In this document: positions 1 to 8,344 of the stretch, in pieces
Layout: every line of letters starts with the position of its first letter
Position numbering within the stretch: the stretch's first letter is position 1
Program-made: the position numbers and the translations under genes
The notes under the pieces: generated by a model
Database searches by the model: none
What the model was told of the DNA's origin: nothing
The model's input: only the letters and a program-made list of their open reading frames with translations
Origin: Moheibacter stercoris
Lineage (GTDB): Bacteria; Bacteroidota; Bacteroidia; Flavobacteriales; Weeksellaceae
Assembly: GCF_040545805.1 (NCBI RefSeq)
Contig: NZ_JBEPMO010000008.1
Span: forward strand, 72,239 to 136,238
DNA: 64,000 bases
Direction of reading: 5' to 3'

Positions 1-812
1 ACTCTTTGCTTTCAGAATATGCTGTTTTAGGATTTGATTATGGATTTGCGATGGCTACTCCTTCTGCCTTAACCTTGTGGGAAGCGCAGTTTGGAGATTT
101 CGCCAACGGCGCACAAATCTTAATCGACCAATATTTATCGGCTGCTGAGGACAAATGGAAAATCCAAAACGGATTGGTCATGTTATTACCTCACGGATAC
201 GAAGGTCAAGGAGCAGAACACTCTTCTGCGAGATTGGAACGTTTCTTACAATTGTCGGCACAAGGAAATATGTTTATAGTGAATTGTACGACTCCTGCAA
301 ACTTCTTCCACGTTTTAAGAAGACAAATCAAAGCAAAATACAGAAAACCTTTGGTGGTATTCACTCCGAAGAGTTTATTGCGTCATCCTTTGGTGACTTC
401 TACCATGGACGAATTAGCCAATGGTCAATTCCAACCTATCATTGATGATGCTACTGCAGATCCAGCAAAAGTTGAAAAAGTAGTTTTCTGTCAAGGGAAA
501 TTCTATTATGATTTGTTGAAGAAAAAAGAAGAATTAAATGCAGAGAATGTAGCATTGATTCGTTTGGAACAAATTTATCCTTTGGATAGAGCCAAAATTA
601 ATTCGATTTTAGAGAAATATACGAATCGTAAACAATTGATTTGGGCACAAGAAGAGCCAGAAAACATGGGAGCTTGGACATTCATTTTAAGAAAAATGAG
701 AGAATTACCATTTGAATTGGTATCGCCAGCTGAAAGTGCTTCTACTGCTCCAGGTTCGCACAAATCATTTGAAATTAAACACAATAGAGCAATTAATAAA
801 GTTTTTGAATAA
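1..812 (+). CDS. sucA: 2-oxoglutarate dehydrogenase E1 component, C-terminal part (5' truncated by window)
   Basis: Partial gene: the open frame runs in from the window edge with no start codon and ends at 812. The roughly 268 visible residues match the C-terminal third of the thiamine-diphosphate-dependent E1 subunit of the 2-oxoglutarate dehydrogenase complex. Landmarks are the GQGAEHSSARLERFL stretch and CTTPANFFHVLRRQ, both characteristic of SucA/OdhA, followed by the C-terminal transketolase-like domain (LIWAQEEPENMGAWTF). The enzyme decarboxylates 2-oxoglutarate and transfers the succinyl group to the lipoyl arm of E2. sucB follows after a 26-bp gap on the same strand with no terminator between them, so the two are co-transcribed. 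Family assignment is secure; only the N-terminus is missing. Confidence 0.95.
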   Translation, partial: SLLSEYAVLGFDYGFAMATPSALTLWEAQFGDFANGAQILIDQYLSAAEDKWKIQNGLVMLLPHGYEGQGAEHSSARLERFLQLSAQGNMFIVNCTTPANFFHVLRRQIKAKYRKPLVVFTPKSLLRHPLVTSTMDELANGQFQPIIDDATADPAKVEKVVFCQGKFYYDLLKKKEELNAENVALIRLEQIYPLDRAKINSILEKYTNRKQLIWAQEEPENMGAWTFILRKMRELPFELVSPAESASTAPGSHKSFEIKHNRAINKVFE

Positions 813-838
813 ATTAGCAACAAAATACTAAACATATT

Positions 839-2059
839 ATGGTATTAGAAATGAAAGTCCCTTCACCGGGAGAATCCATCACCGAGGTTGAAATCGCAAC
901 TTGGTTAGTAAAAGATGGCGATTATGTAGAAAAAGACCAAGCAATTGCCGAGGTTGATTCAGACAAAGCTACTTTGGAACTTCCAGCAGAAGAAAGCGGG
1001 ATTATCACGTTGAAAGCTGAAGAAGGTGACACAGTTGCTGTTGGACAAGTTGTTTGTTTGATTGATACTTCTGCAGCAAAACCAGAAGGAGGTGCTGCTC
1101 CAGCAGAAGAACCAAAACAAGAAGCTCCAAAAGCTGAAGAACCTAAAAAAGAAGAAGCGAAACCTGCTGCTACAACCTATGCTAGCGGAACTCCTTCTCC
1201 AGCTGCAAAGAAAATCTTGGATGAAAAAGGTGTTGCTCCTTCTCAAGTTTCAGGAACTGGAAAAGATGGACGTATCACTAAAGAAGATGCAATGTCAGCT
1301 TCTGTAGCTGCTATGGGAACTCCAACTGGAGGAAATAGAAGTTCAGAAAGAACAAAACTTTCTATGTTGCGTAGAAAGGTTGCAGAAAGATTGGTTGCTG
1401 CAAAGAATGAAACAGCTATGTTGACTACGTTCAACGAGGCAACCATGAAACCTATCAACGAATTACGTGCAGAATTTAAAGAAGAATTCAAAAACAAACA
1501 TGGTGTAAGTTTAGGCTTTATGTCGTTCTTCACCAAAGCAGTTGTTCGTGCATTGCAGTTGTATCCAGACGTAAATTCAATGATCGATGGAGATTACAAA
1601 ATTTCCTATGATTTCTGTGATATTTCCGTTGCGGTTTCTGGACCAAAAGGATTGATGGTTCCAGTAATGAGAAATGCAGAATTATTAACCTTTAGAGGAA
1701 TTGAAGCAGAAATCAAACGTTTGGCTTTGCGTGCGCGTGACGGTCAAATTACGGTAGACGAAATGACAGGAGGAACATTTACCATTTCCAATGGTGGTGT
1801 ATTTGGATCTATGTTGAGTACACCTATCATCAATCCACCTCAATCAGGAATTTTAGGAATGCATAACATCATTGAACGTCCAATTGCCGTAAACGGTCAA
1901 GTGGAAATTCACCCAATGATGTACATCGCTTTATCATATGACCATAGAATTATTGACGGACGTGAATCTGTTGGATTCTTGGTAGCAGTTAAAGAAGGTT
2001 TAGAAGATCCAATTAATTTGTTGATGGATGGAAACCCTCGTAAAGCTTTGGAATTGTAA
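839..2059 (+). CDS. sucB: Dihydrolipoyllysine succinyltransferase, E2 of 2-oxoglutarate dehydrogenase
   Basis: 406 residues in the usual E2 order. An N-terminal lipoyl domain (about 2-77) carries the modified lysine in VDSDKATLE (K43). An Ala/Pro/Glu-rich linker follows (about 80-115). The peripheral subunit-binding domain is at about 118-155 (PSPAAKKIL, GTGKDGRITKEDA). The catalytic acyltransferase domain is at about 170-406, with the HRIIDGR active-site motif (His369, Asp373). It transfers succinyl groups from lipoamide to CoA in the TCA cycle. Start ATG 839 lies 26 bp after sucA. A rho-independent terminator follows at about 2081. Succinyl rather than acetyl specificity is inferred from the single lipoyl domain and the adjacent sucA. 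Confidence 0.96.
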   Translation: MVLEMKVPSPGESITEVEIATWLVKDGDYVEKDQAIAEVDSDKATLELPAEESGIITLKAEEGDTVAVGQVVCLIDTSAAKPEGGAAPAEEPKQEAPKAEEPKKEEAKPAATTYASGTPSPAAKKILDEKGVAPSQVSGTGKDGRITKEDAMSASVAAMGTPTGGNRSSERTKLSMLRRKVAERLVAAKNETAMLTTFNEATMKPINELRAEFKEEFKNKHGVSLGFMSFFTKAVVRALQLYPDVNSMIDGDYKISYDFCDISVAVSGPKGLMVPVMRNAELLTFRGIEAEIKRLALRARDGQITVDEMTGGTFTISNGGVFGSMLSTPIINPPQSGILGMHNIIERPIAVNGQVEIHPMMYIALSYDHRIIDGRESVGFLVAVKEGLEDPINLLMDGNPRKALEL

Positions 2060-2080
2060 TTCAGTAGAAGCATATAAAGT

Positions 2081-2114
2081 AAAAATGGATACTTAAACGT
2101 ATCCATTTTTTTTT
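2081..2114 (+). terminator. Rho-independent terminator of sucAB
   Basis: GGATAC (2087-2092) pairs with GTATCC (2099-2104) around a 6-nt loop. The A-tract before the stem and the T-tract after it extend the pairing. Confidence 0.85.
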
Positions 2115-2116
2115 GC

Positions 2117-2143
2117 ACAAAAAAAAACCACTAAATGTGGTTT
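2117..2143 (-). terminator. Terminator hairpin of putative sRNA B
   Basis: On the minus strand AAACCAC and GTGGTTT pair across a 5-nt loop (2132-2136), followed by nine T. Confidence 0.7.
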
Positions 2144-2218
2144 CTTTTCAGGTTGTTAAGGTTCGGTATGGTTGATTGTTTTAGAGAGAGTTTCTATATT
2201 TTTCTAAAGCAAATATAC
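2117..2218 (-). ncRNA. Putative small RNA B (promoter, CU-rich motif, terminator)
   Basis: On the minus strand this stretch reads as a complete short transcription unit. A -7 box TATATTTG (2210-2217) is followed after 21 nt by AAACTCTCTCT, then about 45 nt of unstructured A/C-rich sequence. It ends in the hairpin AAACCAC-ATTTA-GTGGTTT (2125-2143) with a run of nine T. The expected transcript is about 85-90 nt. No credible open reading frame was found. Its order of elements is shared with the unit just upstream (about 2278-2409), including a TTTTTCCT block about 25 nt before the -7 box. Function is unknown. Existence of the transcript is an inference from promoter and terminator signals; the -33 element is weak. 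Confidence 0.45.
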
Positions 2219-2277
2219 CTTCAAAGTTTGGTTGAAAAAACAGGAAAAATCCTATATTTTTTGGGTGATTTTCCCCT

Positions 2278-2409
2278 AAAATAAAAATCTCGCTATTGTA
2301 AGAGTACAATATTGCGAGATTTCGATAGCTTTCATAGCAACAATAATATTTTATGAGAGAGAGTTTTTTATTTAAGGGGGTTTAAGTATTTATTTAAAAT
2401 ACAAAGGTA
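2278..2409 (-). ncRNA. Putative small RNA A (promoter, CU-rich motif, terminator)
   Basis: This is the second minus-strand unit, upstream of sRNA B. The -7 box is TACCTTTG (2402-2409). It is followed by AAACTCTCTCTC (about 2355-2368), an A/T-rich stretch, and a strong terminator-like hairpin whose arms AAATCTCGC and GCGAGATTT enclose a further paired TATTGTA/TACAATA segment (2285-2322), ending in T-rich sequence. The expected transcript is about 110-120 nt. A 19-codon frame (2276-2335) overlaps the hairpin and is probably fortuitous. The shared CU-rich block and matching layout suggest that A and B are diverged duplicates. Target and function are unknown. Confidence 0.45.
2285..2322 (-). terminator. 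Terminator hairpin of putative sRNA A
   Basis: A long inverted repeat, AAATCTCGC...GCGAGATTT with inner TATTGTA/TACAATA arms and a 2-nt bulge, is followed on the minus strand by TTTTTATTTT. Confidence 0.7.
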
Positions 2410-2578
2410 TCGAATATGAAATGAATATAAATAGGAAAAAACCTGTTTTTTATTCGGGAAATTTTTAGCTGTATGATACATACTAGCTTATTCCATTCAA
2501 GTTTTAGAAAATTATAAATAAAAACAGCTGGTTTATAAATTCGATCTTTTTAACTTGCGTCCACAAAACGAAATAAAT

Positions 2579-4036
2579 ATGAATGATATTTTGAACCTTG
2601 AGCCAAAACCAATTTGGAGAAACTTTTCCAAACTTAATGAAGTACCACGTCCTTCTAAAAAAGAAGAAAGAGTTATTCAATTTATGATGGACTTTGGTCA
2701 AAGTTTAGGTTTGGAAACGATAAAAGATGCTGTTGGTAACGTGATCATTAAAAAACCAGCTTCAGCAGGTATGGAAAACCGTAAAACGGTTGTTCTTCAA
2801 TCGCATTTGGATATGGTTTGTCAAAAAAATAATGATGTCAATTTTGATTTTGATACCCAAGGAATTGAAATGTATATCGACAACGAAGGATTTGTTCGTG
2901 CAAAAGGAACTACTTTGGGAGCCGACAACGGAATTGGTGTTGCAACGATTATGGCGGTTTTAGAATCAACTGACCTTGCCCACCCTCCTATTGAAGCTTT
3001 GTTTACGATTGATGAGGAAACAGGTATGACTGGTGCAATCGGTTTAGATGAATCGGTTTTACAAGGTCATATTTTGTTGAATTTAGATACAGAAGAAGAC
3101 GATGAATTGACAATCGGATGTGCTGGTGGATTGGATGTAACAGCAACCAAAAGCTATTCAATCGAAACTTTATCAGCAGATTATCAATCCATCAAAGTAG
3201 ACGTAAAAGGATTAAAAGGTGGACATTCAGGAGGTGATATTCATTTAGGCTTAGGAAATTCGAACAAAATTTTAGGTCGATTTTTACACGAATCCATTTC
3301 ATTCAAAGGACAAATCGCTTCGATGAATAGTGGAAGTTTACGCAACGCAATTCCACGTGAAGGTCATTTCATTTTGTCTTTTCCAGCAGATCAAGCTGAT
3401 GCGATCAAAGCGGCTTTTGAAAAATTGCGTGAAGATATTTTGGTGGAATTTGCTAGAATTGAACCAAACATTCAGATTTCAGTTGAAAATGTAGCTTTAG
3501 TCAACCAAGTTGCGAGCTTAGCGGAAACAAAAAATTTAGCGTTTGCTTTGATGACTGCATACAATGGTGTTTATAGAATGAGTCCTGAAATTGAAGGATT
3601 GACTGAAACTTCTAACAACGTTGCCAATGTGGTCGTTGAAAACGGTGAAATGAAAATTCTTTGTTTAACTCGTTCTGCATTGGATTCCAACAAAAAGAAT
3701 TTATCGGAAACCTTAAAAGCAACTTTCGAACTTTGTGGTTTTGATGTGAAATTTTCTGGTGGATATCCAGGTTGGAGACCCAATACGAATTCTGAAATTC
3801 TTCGTTTGATGGAGAAATTATACAAAGAACAATTTGGTGAAGATCCAAAAATCAGTGCAACACACGGTGGATTGGAATGTGGAATCATTGGTGGGCATTA
3901 TCCTAATTTAGATATGATTTCATTCGGTCCGAATATTTTCGGTGCGCATTCACCAGACGAACGTGTCGAAATTAAATCTGTTCAAAAATTCTGGAGTTAC
4001 TTCGTTGAAGTTTTAAAAGAAACTCCTTCGAAATAA
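2579..4036 (+). CDS. pepD: Cytosolic beta-Ala-His (aminoacyl-histidine) dipeptidase, M20C family
   Basis: 485 residues from ATG 2579; an in-frame TTG at 2555 is less likely. The protein matches Xaa-His dipeptidase PepD, a dizinc exo-dipeptidase of broad specificity in the cytosol. All metal and catalytic residues are visible: SHLDMVC (H76, D78), GADNGIG (D116), DEETGMTGA (E146, E147), NLDTEEDDE (D170) and GAHSPDE (H457). Their spacing parallels E. coli PepD. The insert at about 190-380 is the lid/dimerisation domain. Length is typical of the family. A box TAACTTGC about 20 bp upstream is close to the -7 consensus. No signal peptide. It is followed by a bidirectional terminator facing the response regulator gene. 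Confidence 0.95.
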   Translation: MNDILNLEPKPIWRNFSKLNEVPRPSKKEERVIQFMMDFGQSLGLETIKDAVGNVIIKKPASAGMENRKTVVLQSHLDMVCQKNNDVNFDFDTQGIEMYIDNEGFVRAKGTTLGADNGIGVATIMAVLESTDLAHPPIEALFTIDEETGMTGAIGLDESVLQGHILLNLDTEEDDELTIGCAGGLDVTATKSYSIETLSADYQSIKVDVKGLKGGHSGGDIHLGLGNSNKILGRFLHESISFKGQIASMNSGSLRNAIPREGHFILSFPADQADAIKAAFEKLREDILVEFARIEPNIQISVENVALVNQVASLAETKNLAFALMTAYNGVYRMSPEIEGLTETSNNVANVVVENGEMKILCLTRSALDSNKKNLSETLKATFELCGFDVKFSGGYPGWRPNTNSEILRLMEKLYKEQFGEDPKISATHGGLECGIIGGHYPNLDMISFGPNIFGAHSPDERVEIKSVQKFWSYFVEVLKETPSK

Positions 4037-4048
4037 ATAAAATCAAAA

Positions 4049-4083
4049 GTCCCTAACTCAAGTTTGAATTAGGGATTTTTTAT
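4049..4083. terminator. Bidirectional terminator between pepD and the response regulator
   Basis: TCCCTAA (4050-4056) pairs with TTAGGGA (4069-4075). A T-run follows on the plus strand and a T-rich stretch on the minus strand, serving convergent genes. Confidence 0.8.
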
Positions 4084-4094
4084 GTTTTACAATT

Positions 4095-4730
4095 TTAAAC
4101 TAATCTATTTTTAATCGCTTTAGAAACCGCTTCAGTAGCCGAATGAACATGAAGCTTGTCGTAGATTTTCTTGATGTGAAAACGAACGGTGTCAATACTA
4201 ATTCCGATTTCATGGGATATCATTTTATAACTAAAACCTTTTACTAAACATTTCAGGATTTCGGTTTCTTTCTCTGTTAGATTATAAGTTTCTTGGTCGC
4301 GAGTCGTTGCTACGGGCAACATAAAGAGAATTTTCTTGGCGATACTTCCCGTCATGGGTGCACCACCGTTTATCACCATTCGTAAAGCAGAAGCTAATTC
4401 CTCCGTCACATGTTGTTTCAAAATATAACCCGTAGCTCCAGCGCAAACGGCATTGAAAATCGTATCGTTATCATCAAAAACCGTTAACATAATCACAGGA
4501 ATGCTGTCGAATTTCGTTCGGAGTAATTTTACCGCTTCTACCCCATTGATTTCAGGCATATCTACATCCATCAAAATCACATCGGGTTTCAGATATTCCA
4601 CATCTGAAATGATGCTTAAAGCGGAAGAAAATGAACCAGATAATTCAATATCTGTTTCTACTTCCAGAAGTAGTTTTACAGAATTCCGAATCAAATCATT
4701 GTCGTCGTATGCGAGTACTCGTATTGCCAT
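4095..4730 (-). CDS. LuxR/NarL-type two-component response regulator
   Basis: 211 residues. The N-terminal receiver domain (about 3-120) has the acidic pair at D9/D10, the phosphoacceptor D55 in ILMDVDMP, T83 and K105. A C-terminal LuxR-type helix-turn-helix (about 148-211) contains LTEKETEILKCLVKGFSYKMI, the hallmark of the NarL/FixJ class. It is a DNA-binding transcription factor activated by phosphorylation. The gene lies 43 bp downstream of the histidine kinase on the same strand, so it is the kinase's cognate partner and they form an operon. Targets are not shown by sequence. The nearest candidates are the two secreted-protein genes at 7.1-9.4 kb, which share a palindrome at their promoters. 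Confidence 0.93.
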   Translation of the reverse strand: MAIRVLAYDDNDLIRNSVKLLLEVETDIELSGSFSSALSIISDVEYLKPDVILMDVDMPEINGVEAVKLLRTKFDSIPVIMLTVFDDNDTIFNAVCAGATGYILKQHVTEELASALRMVINGGAPMTGSIAKKILFMLPVATTRDQETYNLTEKETEILKCLVKGFSYKMISHEIGISIDTVRFHIKKIYDKLHVHSATEAVSKAIKNRLV

Positions 4731-4773
4731 ATCGTAAAAGTATGCTTTACAATTCGTAAATGAAACTACATTT

Positions 4774-6978
4774 TTATGTAGCTGGAAATTCTAGTCGAAT
4801 ATTTGCTCCTTTTCCAAGTTCCGAGTCGATGTTAATTTGGCCCTTCAAAGCCTTTGTTCGGTCCTTCATATTACGCAAACCATTGGAAGAAGTTTCTTTA
4901 TCTACGTCCATTCCTACTCCATCGTCTTGAATTTCCATCAGCAAATTGGCACCTCTTTTTACCACAGAAATGTTGACTTTTTGGGCTTCTGAATGTTTGG
5001 CTATATTGTTAATGGCTTCACGAAAGATTAAGAAAAATTCCTTTCGGCTATTCATATTTAAATTTTGATCGAGTACATTTTTATCGACATTCATCGAAAT
5101 ATCCACGTCTTTGGGTTCTAAAGTTTGCGCAACGTATTCTCGCATCCTAACGACCAAATTTTCAATTTTATCGTTATTGGGATTGATCGCCCAAACGATG
5201 TCACTCATTTCTTGTTGAATGGCTTTGGTTTGTTCGGTTATTTGGTTGATGAAATTCTGGGCTTTGGAATTGTCTGAATTCATTGATTTAGCCGAAACTT
5301 CCGATAAAATTTTAATTCCCGTCAAAGTTGAACCAACTTTATCGTGTAGATCTCGTGCAATGTGATTCCGAACTGCTAAAAGTGCTTCTTGTTGTTCTAA
5401 TTTCTTTTTTAGTTTAAATCGATTGAATAAAATTCCACCTAAAATTAATAAAAGTAAAAAGCCAACAATCATAAAATTTCGCGTATGCCTTTGTTCCAAA
5501 AGTTTTTGTTCTTGTAATTTCTTTTCTTGTTGGGCAAGTAATAATTCTTGTTCATTGGTTTTGGAAATCAGTATTTGCTTTTCCAAAGATTCTTCTTGTT
5601 GTTTGATTTTTAAATCATTCAATGCTTGGGTTTGAGAAAGTAAATCGATTTCGTTTTGAATTCGTTTGGCTTCGGCTTCGTTTCCTAAAATGATCGCATT
5701 TTGTTTATCGATTTGAAGATCTCGAATTCGTTGTTCAGTTTGCAATTTTAGAATTTCGTTGTCTTTCTTTTCCGTTTCGTATTGGGTTCTAATTTCCTCA
5801 ATTTTCGCCATATTGGAAGTTGTACTGATGCTATCGCGATAGGAAACATAATTTTTATAGTATTTCAGTGCTTTTTCGGGTTGATTCAAATCTTGGTAAT
5901 ATGCACTTAGTTTCTCTAAAGCATTGGAAATGTTTTCTTTGTTTTTTAATTCTTGCGAATAGGCCAAGGCTTTATGGTAATATTTGGTCGCAGTAGCAGT
6001 ATCTTGGACTTCTTTTGCTGCAGTCGCAGCAGCAACATACAATCTTGATAACAAAGGTTTGTTTTCAGCCATTTCAAAAATCGTTATAGCTTTTGTATAA
6101 TTGACCAAGGCATTTTCAAAATCATTTGTACGGGAATGATAGGCAGCCATACCCGAATAAGCAGAAGCCATCAATTTACTATTTTGGGTTTGTTCAGCCA
6201 AGACTACAGAAGCTTTCAAATGTTTATTTGCTTGGTCCATTTGATTTTTAAGGATATACAATTGACCAATGTTTAAATTGGTGATTACCAAACCTGTAAC
6301 ATCTTTTATTTTTTTTCGAATTTCAATGCTTTGTTTTTGATGTTGAATGGCTTCGTCAACATTTCCCATCAAATAATAAATAGAAGCAATATTGCTATAG
6401 GTTTCTCCTAAACCTTTTTGATCCCCCAACTTTTCACGTAATTTCATGGATTTTATGAACCATTGCATTGCTTCATTATGGTTACTTGCCGTAAGATTAG
6501 TAGATCCAAGATTACTATAAATTTCTGCTGTTCTAAGATTATTTTTCTTTTCCAAACCCATCGATAAGGCTTTTCGGAAATAATTTTCAGAATCTTTTGC
6601 ATTTCCTGCATTCATTTCAAATACGCCAAAACGGTTATAGGCTTCAATAAGTAAAGTTGTGTCTTTAAGTTCTTTCGCCAATTCGAGCAAATCACAATTG
6701 TATTGTTTCATCTCATTCATTTTCCCTGTTTGAAAGTATATTTCAGCCATCAAATCTCGGGCTTCCGCATTCTGCTTTTTGGTTATGCTGTTTCCAGAAT
6801 TTTGAAAAAAGGATTTTAATTCTTGCTCCGCATCTTGGTATTTTAGTACTTCAACTAGTTGTTTTGCTCGATTTATTTGTTCGTTTTGAGCTAGTAAAAT
6901 TTGAGATAAACAACATAGAAAAATGGCTAAAAATAGTTTTTTAAGATGTTGAGAGGTAGGGGTTAGAAGTACCTTCAT
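4774..6978 (-). CDS. TPR-containing sensor histidine kinase (HisKA_3 type)
   Basis: 734 residues. A signal peptide (LFLAIFLCCLSQILLAQ, about 14-31) is followed by a periplasmic array of tetratricopeptide repeats (about 35-400), a coiled-coil segment rich in E/K/Q (about 400-505), and one transmembrane helix (FMIVGFLLLLILGGILF, about 508-525). The cytoplasmic kinase core has the HisKA_3 H-box ARDLHDKVGS (H545), the N-box REAINNIAKHSE and the G-box DDGVGMD. This arrangement is common in Bacteroidota sensors that pair with LuxR-type regulators. The ligand is unknown; TPR arrays suggest sensing through a protein or peptide. It is the first gene of the operon with the response regulator and diverges from the secreted-protein gene at 7116. 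Confidence 0.93.
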   Translation of the reverse strand: MKVLLTPTSQHLKKLFLAIFLCCLSQILLAQNEQINRAKQLVEVLKYQDAEQELKSFFQNSGNSITKKQNAEARDLMAEIYFQTGKMNEMKQYNCDLLELAKELKDTTLLIEAYNRFGVFEMNAGNAKDSENYFRKALSMGLEKKNNLRTAEIYSNLGSTNLTASNHNEAMQWFIKSMKLREKLGDQKGLGETYSNIASIYYLMGNVDEAIQHQKQSIEIRKKIKDVTGLVITNLNIGQLYILKNQMDQANKHLKASVVLAEQTQNSKLMASAYSGMAAYHSRTNDFENALVNYTKAITIFEMAENKPLLSRLYVAAATAAKEVQDTATATKYYHKALAYSQELKNKENISNALEKLSAYYQDLNQPEKALKYYKNYVSYRDSISTTSNMAKIEEIRTQYETEKKDNEILKLQTEQRIRDLQIDKQNAIILGNEAEAKRIQNEIDLLSQTQALNDLKIKQQEESLEKQILISKTNEQELLLAQQEKKLQEQKLLEQRHTRNFMIVGFLLLLILGGILFNRFKLKKKLEQQEALLAVRNHIARDLHDKVGSTLTGIKILSEVSAKSMNSDNSKAQNFINQITEQTKAIQQEMSDIVWAINPNNDKIENLVVRMREYVAQTLEPKDVDISMNVDKNVLDQNLNMNSRKEFFLIFREAINNIAKHSEAQKVNISVVKRGANLLMEIQDDGVGMDVDKETSSNGLRNMKDRTKALKGQINIDSELGKGANIRLEFPAT

Positions 6979-7060
6979 AATTAGGGAGTTTTGGTCGTTT
7001 TAGTATTCTAAAAATAGAAAAAATTATCGAATAATAAAACAACGTATTCGCAATCACATA

Positions 7061-7100
7061 TTTATGTAGTTGAGTGACTTTTATTTACCTTTTAAGTTTG
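7061..7100 (+). promoter_or_regulatory. Promoter of the first duplicated secreted-protein gene, with upstream palindrome
   Basis: TTG (7070-7072), a 20-bp spacer and TAAGTTTG (7093-7100) fit the Bacteroidota -33/-7 consensus. The palindrome ACATA-TT-TATGT lies immediately upstream (about 7056-7067). The same element recurs at the second copy. Confidence 0.75.
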
Positions 7101-7115
7101 TCAAAAAAAACAATA

Positions 7116-8213
7116 ATGAAAAATTTTACCCTTTACTCAAAACTTAAAGTATCCATCTTAATAGGATCAATGCTTTTTCTACCATCTATTTTTGCTCAAG
7201 ATGTGGGATACGTTCATACCACAACATCCACTAATACGAGTGGGCATATAACCCGATTGGATCATCCAGATTTAAATAATAATCCTAGTGCTCATTTTTT
7301 ATTTTCACAACGATATATTGACGGTTCAGGCGTTGACAATAATAATCCGACAGGAATTTGGTACGATGGAAACCGCTGGGCAATTTACAATGAAAATATG
7401 GCTACCTTAAATGTAGGTGTACAGTTCAATATTTTTATACCTGATGACAGTTCCGTGTTTGTTCACACGGCATCAAGTTCAAATACTTCGGGATTATATA
7501 CCTATTTGGACGATACAGCTCAAGAAGATTATTTGTTTTATAATACGTACTGGAATCCTTTCGCAGTTTATAATACGTCTATTTATGGAAATTATTACAA
7601 CTCAGCCAGTGCAAAGAGAGCATTATTTTCGGAAAATGCTACCAATATTCCAGAAAATGCTTCTTTTAAAATCATGAAAGGATCAGGTACTTCATCATAC
7701 CTAAATTCAATCAGTTCAAGTGCAGCTGTAATAACAGGATCCTCTATGCGTCTTGATATCCCAACATTAAATGGAAATCCCGATGCTGTGTTTTTATATT
7801 CTCATTATTGGGGAATTCCAACAGGTAGTAATCAAGGGTACTTACCGGTTGTTTCTGAAGCTTTTTATAGTGGTGGCTATTGGCATATTTATGCGTATGG
7901 TGGAGAAGCTTTTCCAACAGAAGTATTAATTGATATAATCGTTCCAGAAACAGTTTTAGGTGTAGAAGATGTCGATGCTAGTTTATCCAAGATTTCTATT
8001 TATCCGAATCCTGCAACTGATTTGATAAACTTTCAATCGAAAACTATGATTGAAGAAATCCAAGTATATAATCTATCAGGGCAAAATATCTTAAATTCTA
8101 AACAAACTGGAATGAAGGTTCAAATGGATATTTCTAGTTTACCTACAGGTGTTTATATTGCAAAAATCAAAAACAACCAAGGCTGGATTAGTCAGAAAAT
8201 TGTCAAAAAATAA
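7116..8213 (+). CDS. Secreted repeat protein with T9SS type A sorting domain (copy 1)
   Basis: 365 residues from ATG 7116, chosen because the signal peptide (KLKVSILIGSMLFLPSIFAQ) follows directly and the promoter lies just upstream; an earlier in-frame start at 7074 would fall between the -33 and -7 boxes. The mature part is three tandem units of about 80-95 residues with the pattern VHT.S.NTSG...LDHP.LNNNP.A...S..Y, ending in RWAIYNEN or YWHIYAY and a (D/I)I(I/F)(I/V)P strand. These resemble the DUF7452 type repeat by memory. The last roughly 75 residues form a Por secretion tail (IYPNPATDLINF, LPTGVYIAKI), implying export by T9SS and surface attachment or release. The biochemical role is unknown. 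It is a tandem paralogue of the next gene. Confidence 0.85.
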   Translation: MKNFTLYSKLKVSILIGSMLFLPSIFAQDVGYVHTTTSTNTSGHITRLDHPDLNNNPSAHFLFSQRYIDGSGVDNNNPTGIWYDGNRWAIYNENMATLNVGVQFNIFIPDDSSVFVHTASSSNTSGLYTYLDDTAQEDYLFYNTYWNPFAVYNTSIYGNYYNSASAKRALFSENATNIPENASFKIMKGSGTSSYLNSISSSAAVITGSSMRLDIPTLNGNPDAVFLYSHYWGIPTGSNQGYLPVVSEAFYSGGYWHIYAYGGEAFPTEVLIDIIVPETVLGVEDVDASLSKISIYPNPATDLINFQSKTMIEEIQVYNLSGQNILNSKQTGMKVQMDISSLPTGVYIAKIKNNQGWISQKIVKK

Positions 8214-8232
8214 ATTAGAATGGTTTCGTATA

Positions 8233-8268
8233 AAAGTTCCGGAATTACATCTGGAACTTTTTTTTTAT
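8233..8268 (+). terminator. Rho-independent terminator of secreted-protein copy 1
   Basis: AAAGTTCC (8233-8240) pairs with GGAACTTT (8253-8260), followed by a T-run. Confidence 0.8.
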
Positions 8269-8290
8269 TTCAATAGATAACCATCACATA

Positions 8291-8330
8291 TTTATGTAGT
8301 TGAATGACTTTGAAACACCTTTTAAGTTTG
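8291..8330 (+). promoter_or_regulatory. Promoter of the second duplicated secreted-protein gene, with upstream palindrome
   Basis: TTG (8300-8302), a 20-bp spacer and TAAGTTTG (8323-8330), with ACATA-TT-TATGT (about 8286-8297) just before it. It is nearly identical to the promoter at 7061-7100, so the duplication included the control region. Confidence 0.75.
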
Positions 8331-8344
8331 TCAAAAAAACAATT

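Noticed and set aside
2276..2335. 19-codon frame MKAIEISQYC... inside putative sRNA A
   Set aside because: Its codons are mainly the two arms of the terminator hairpin, so the frame is probably a by-product of the stem.
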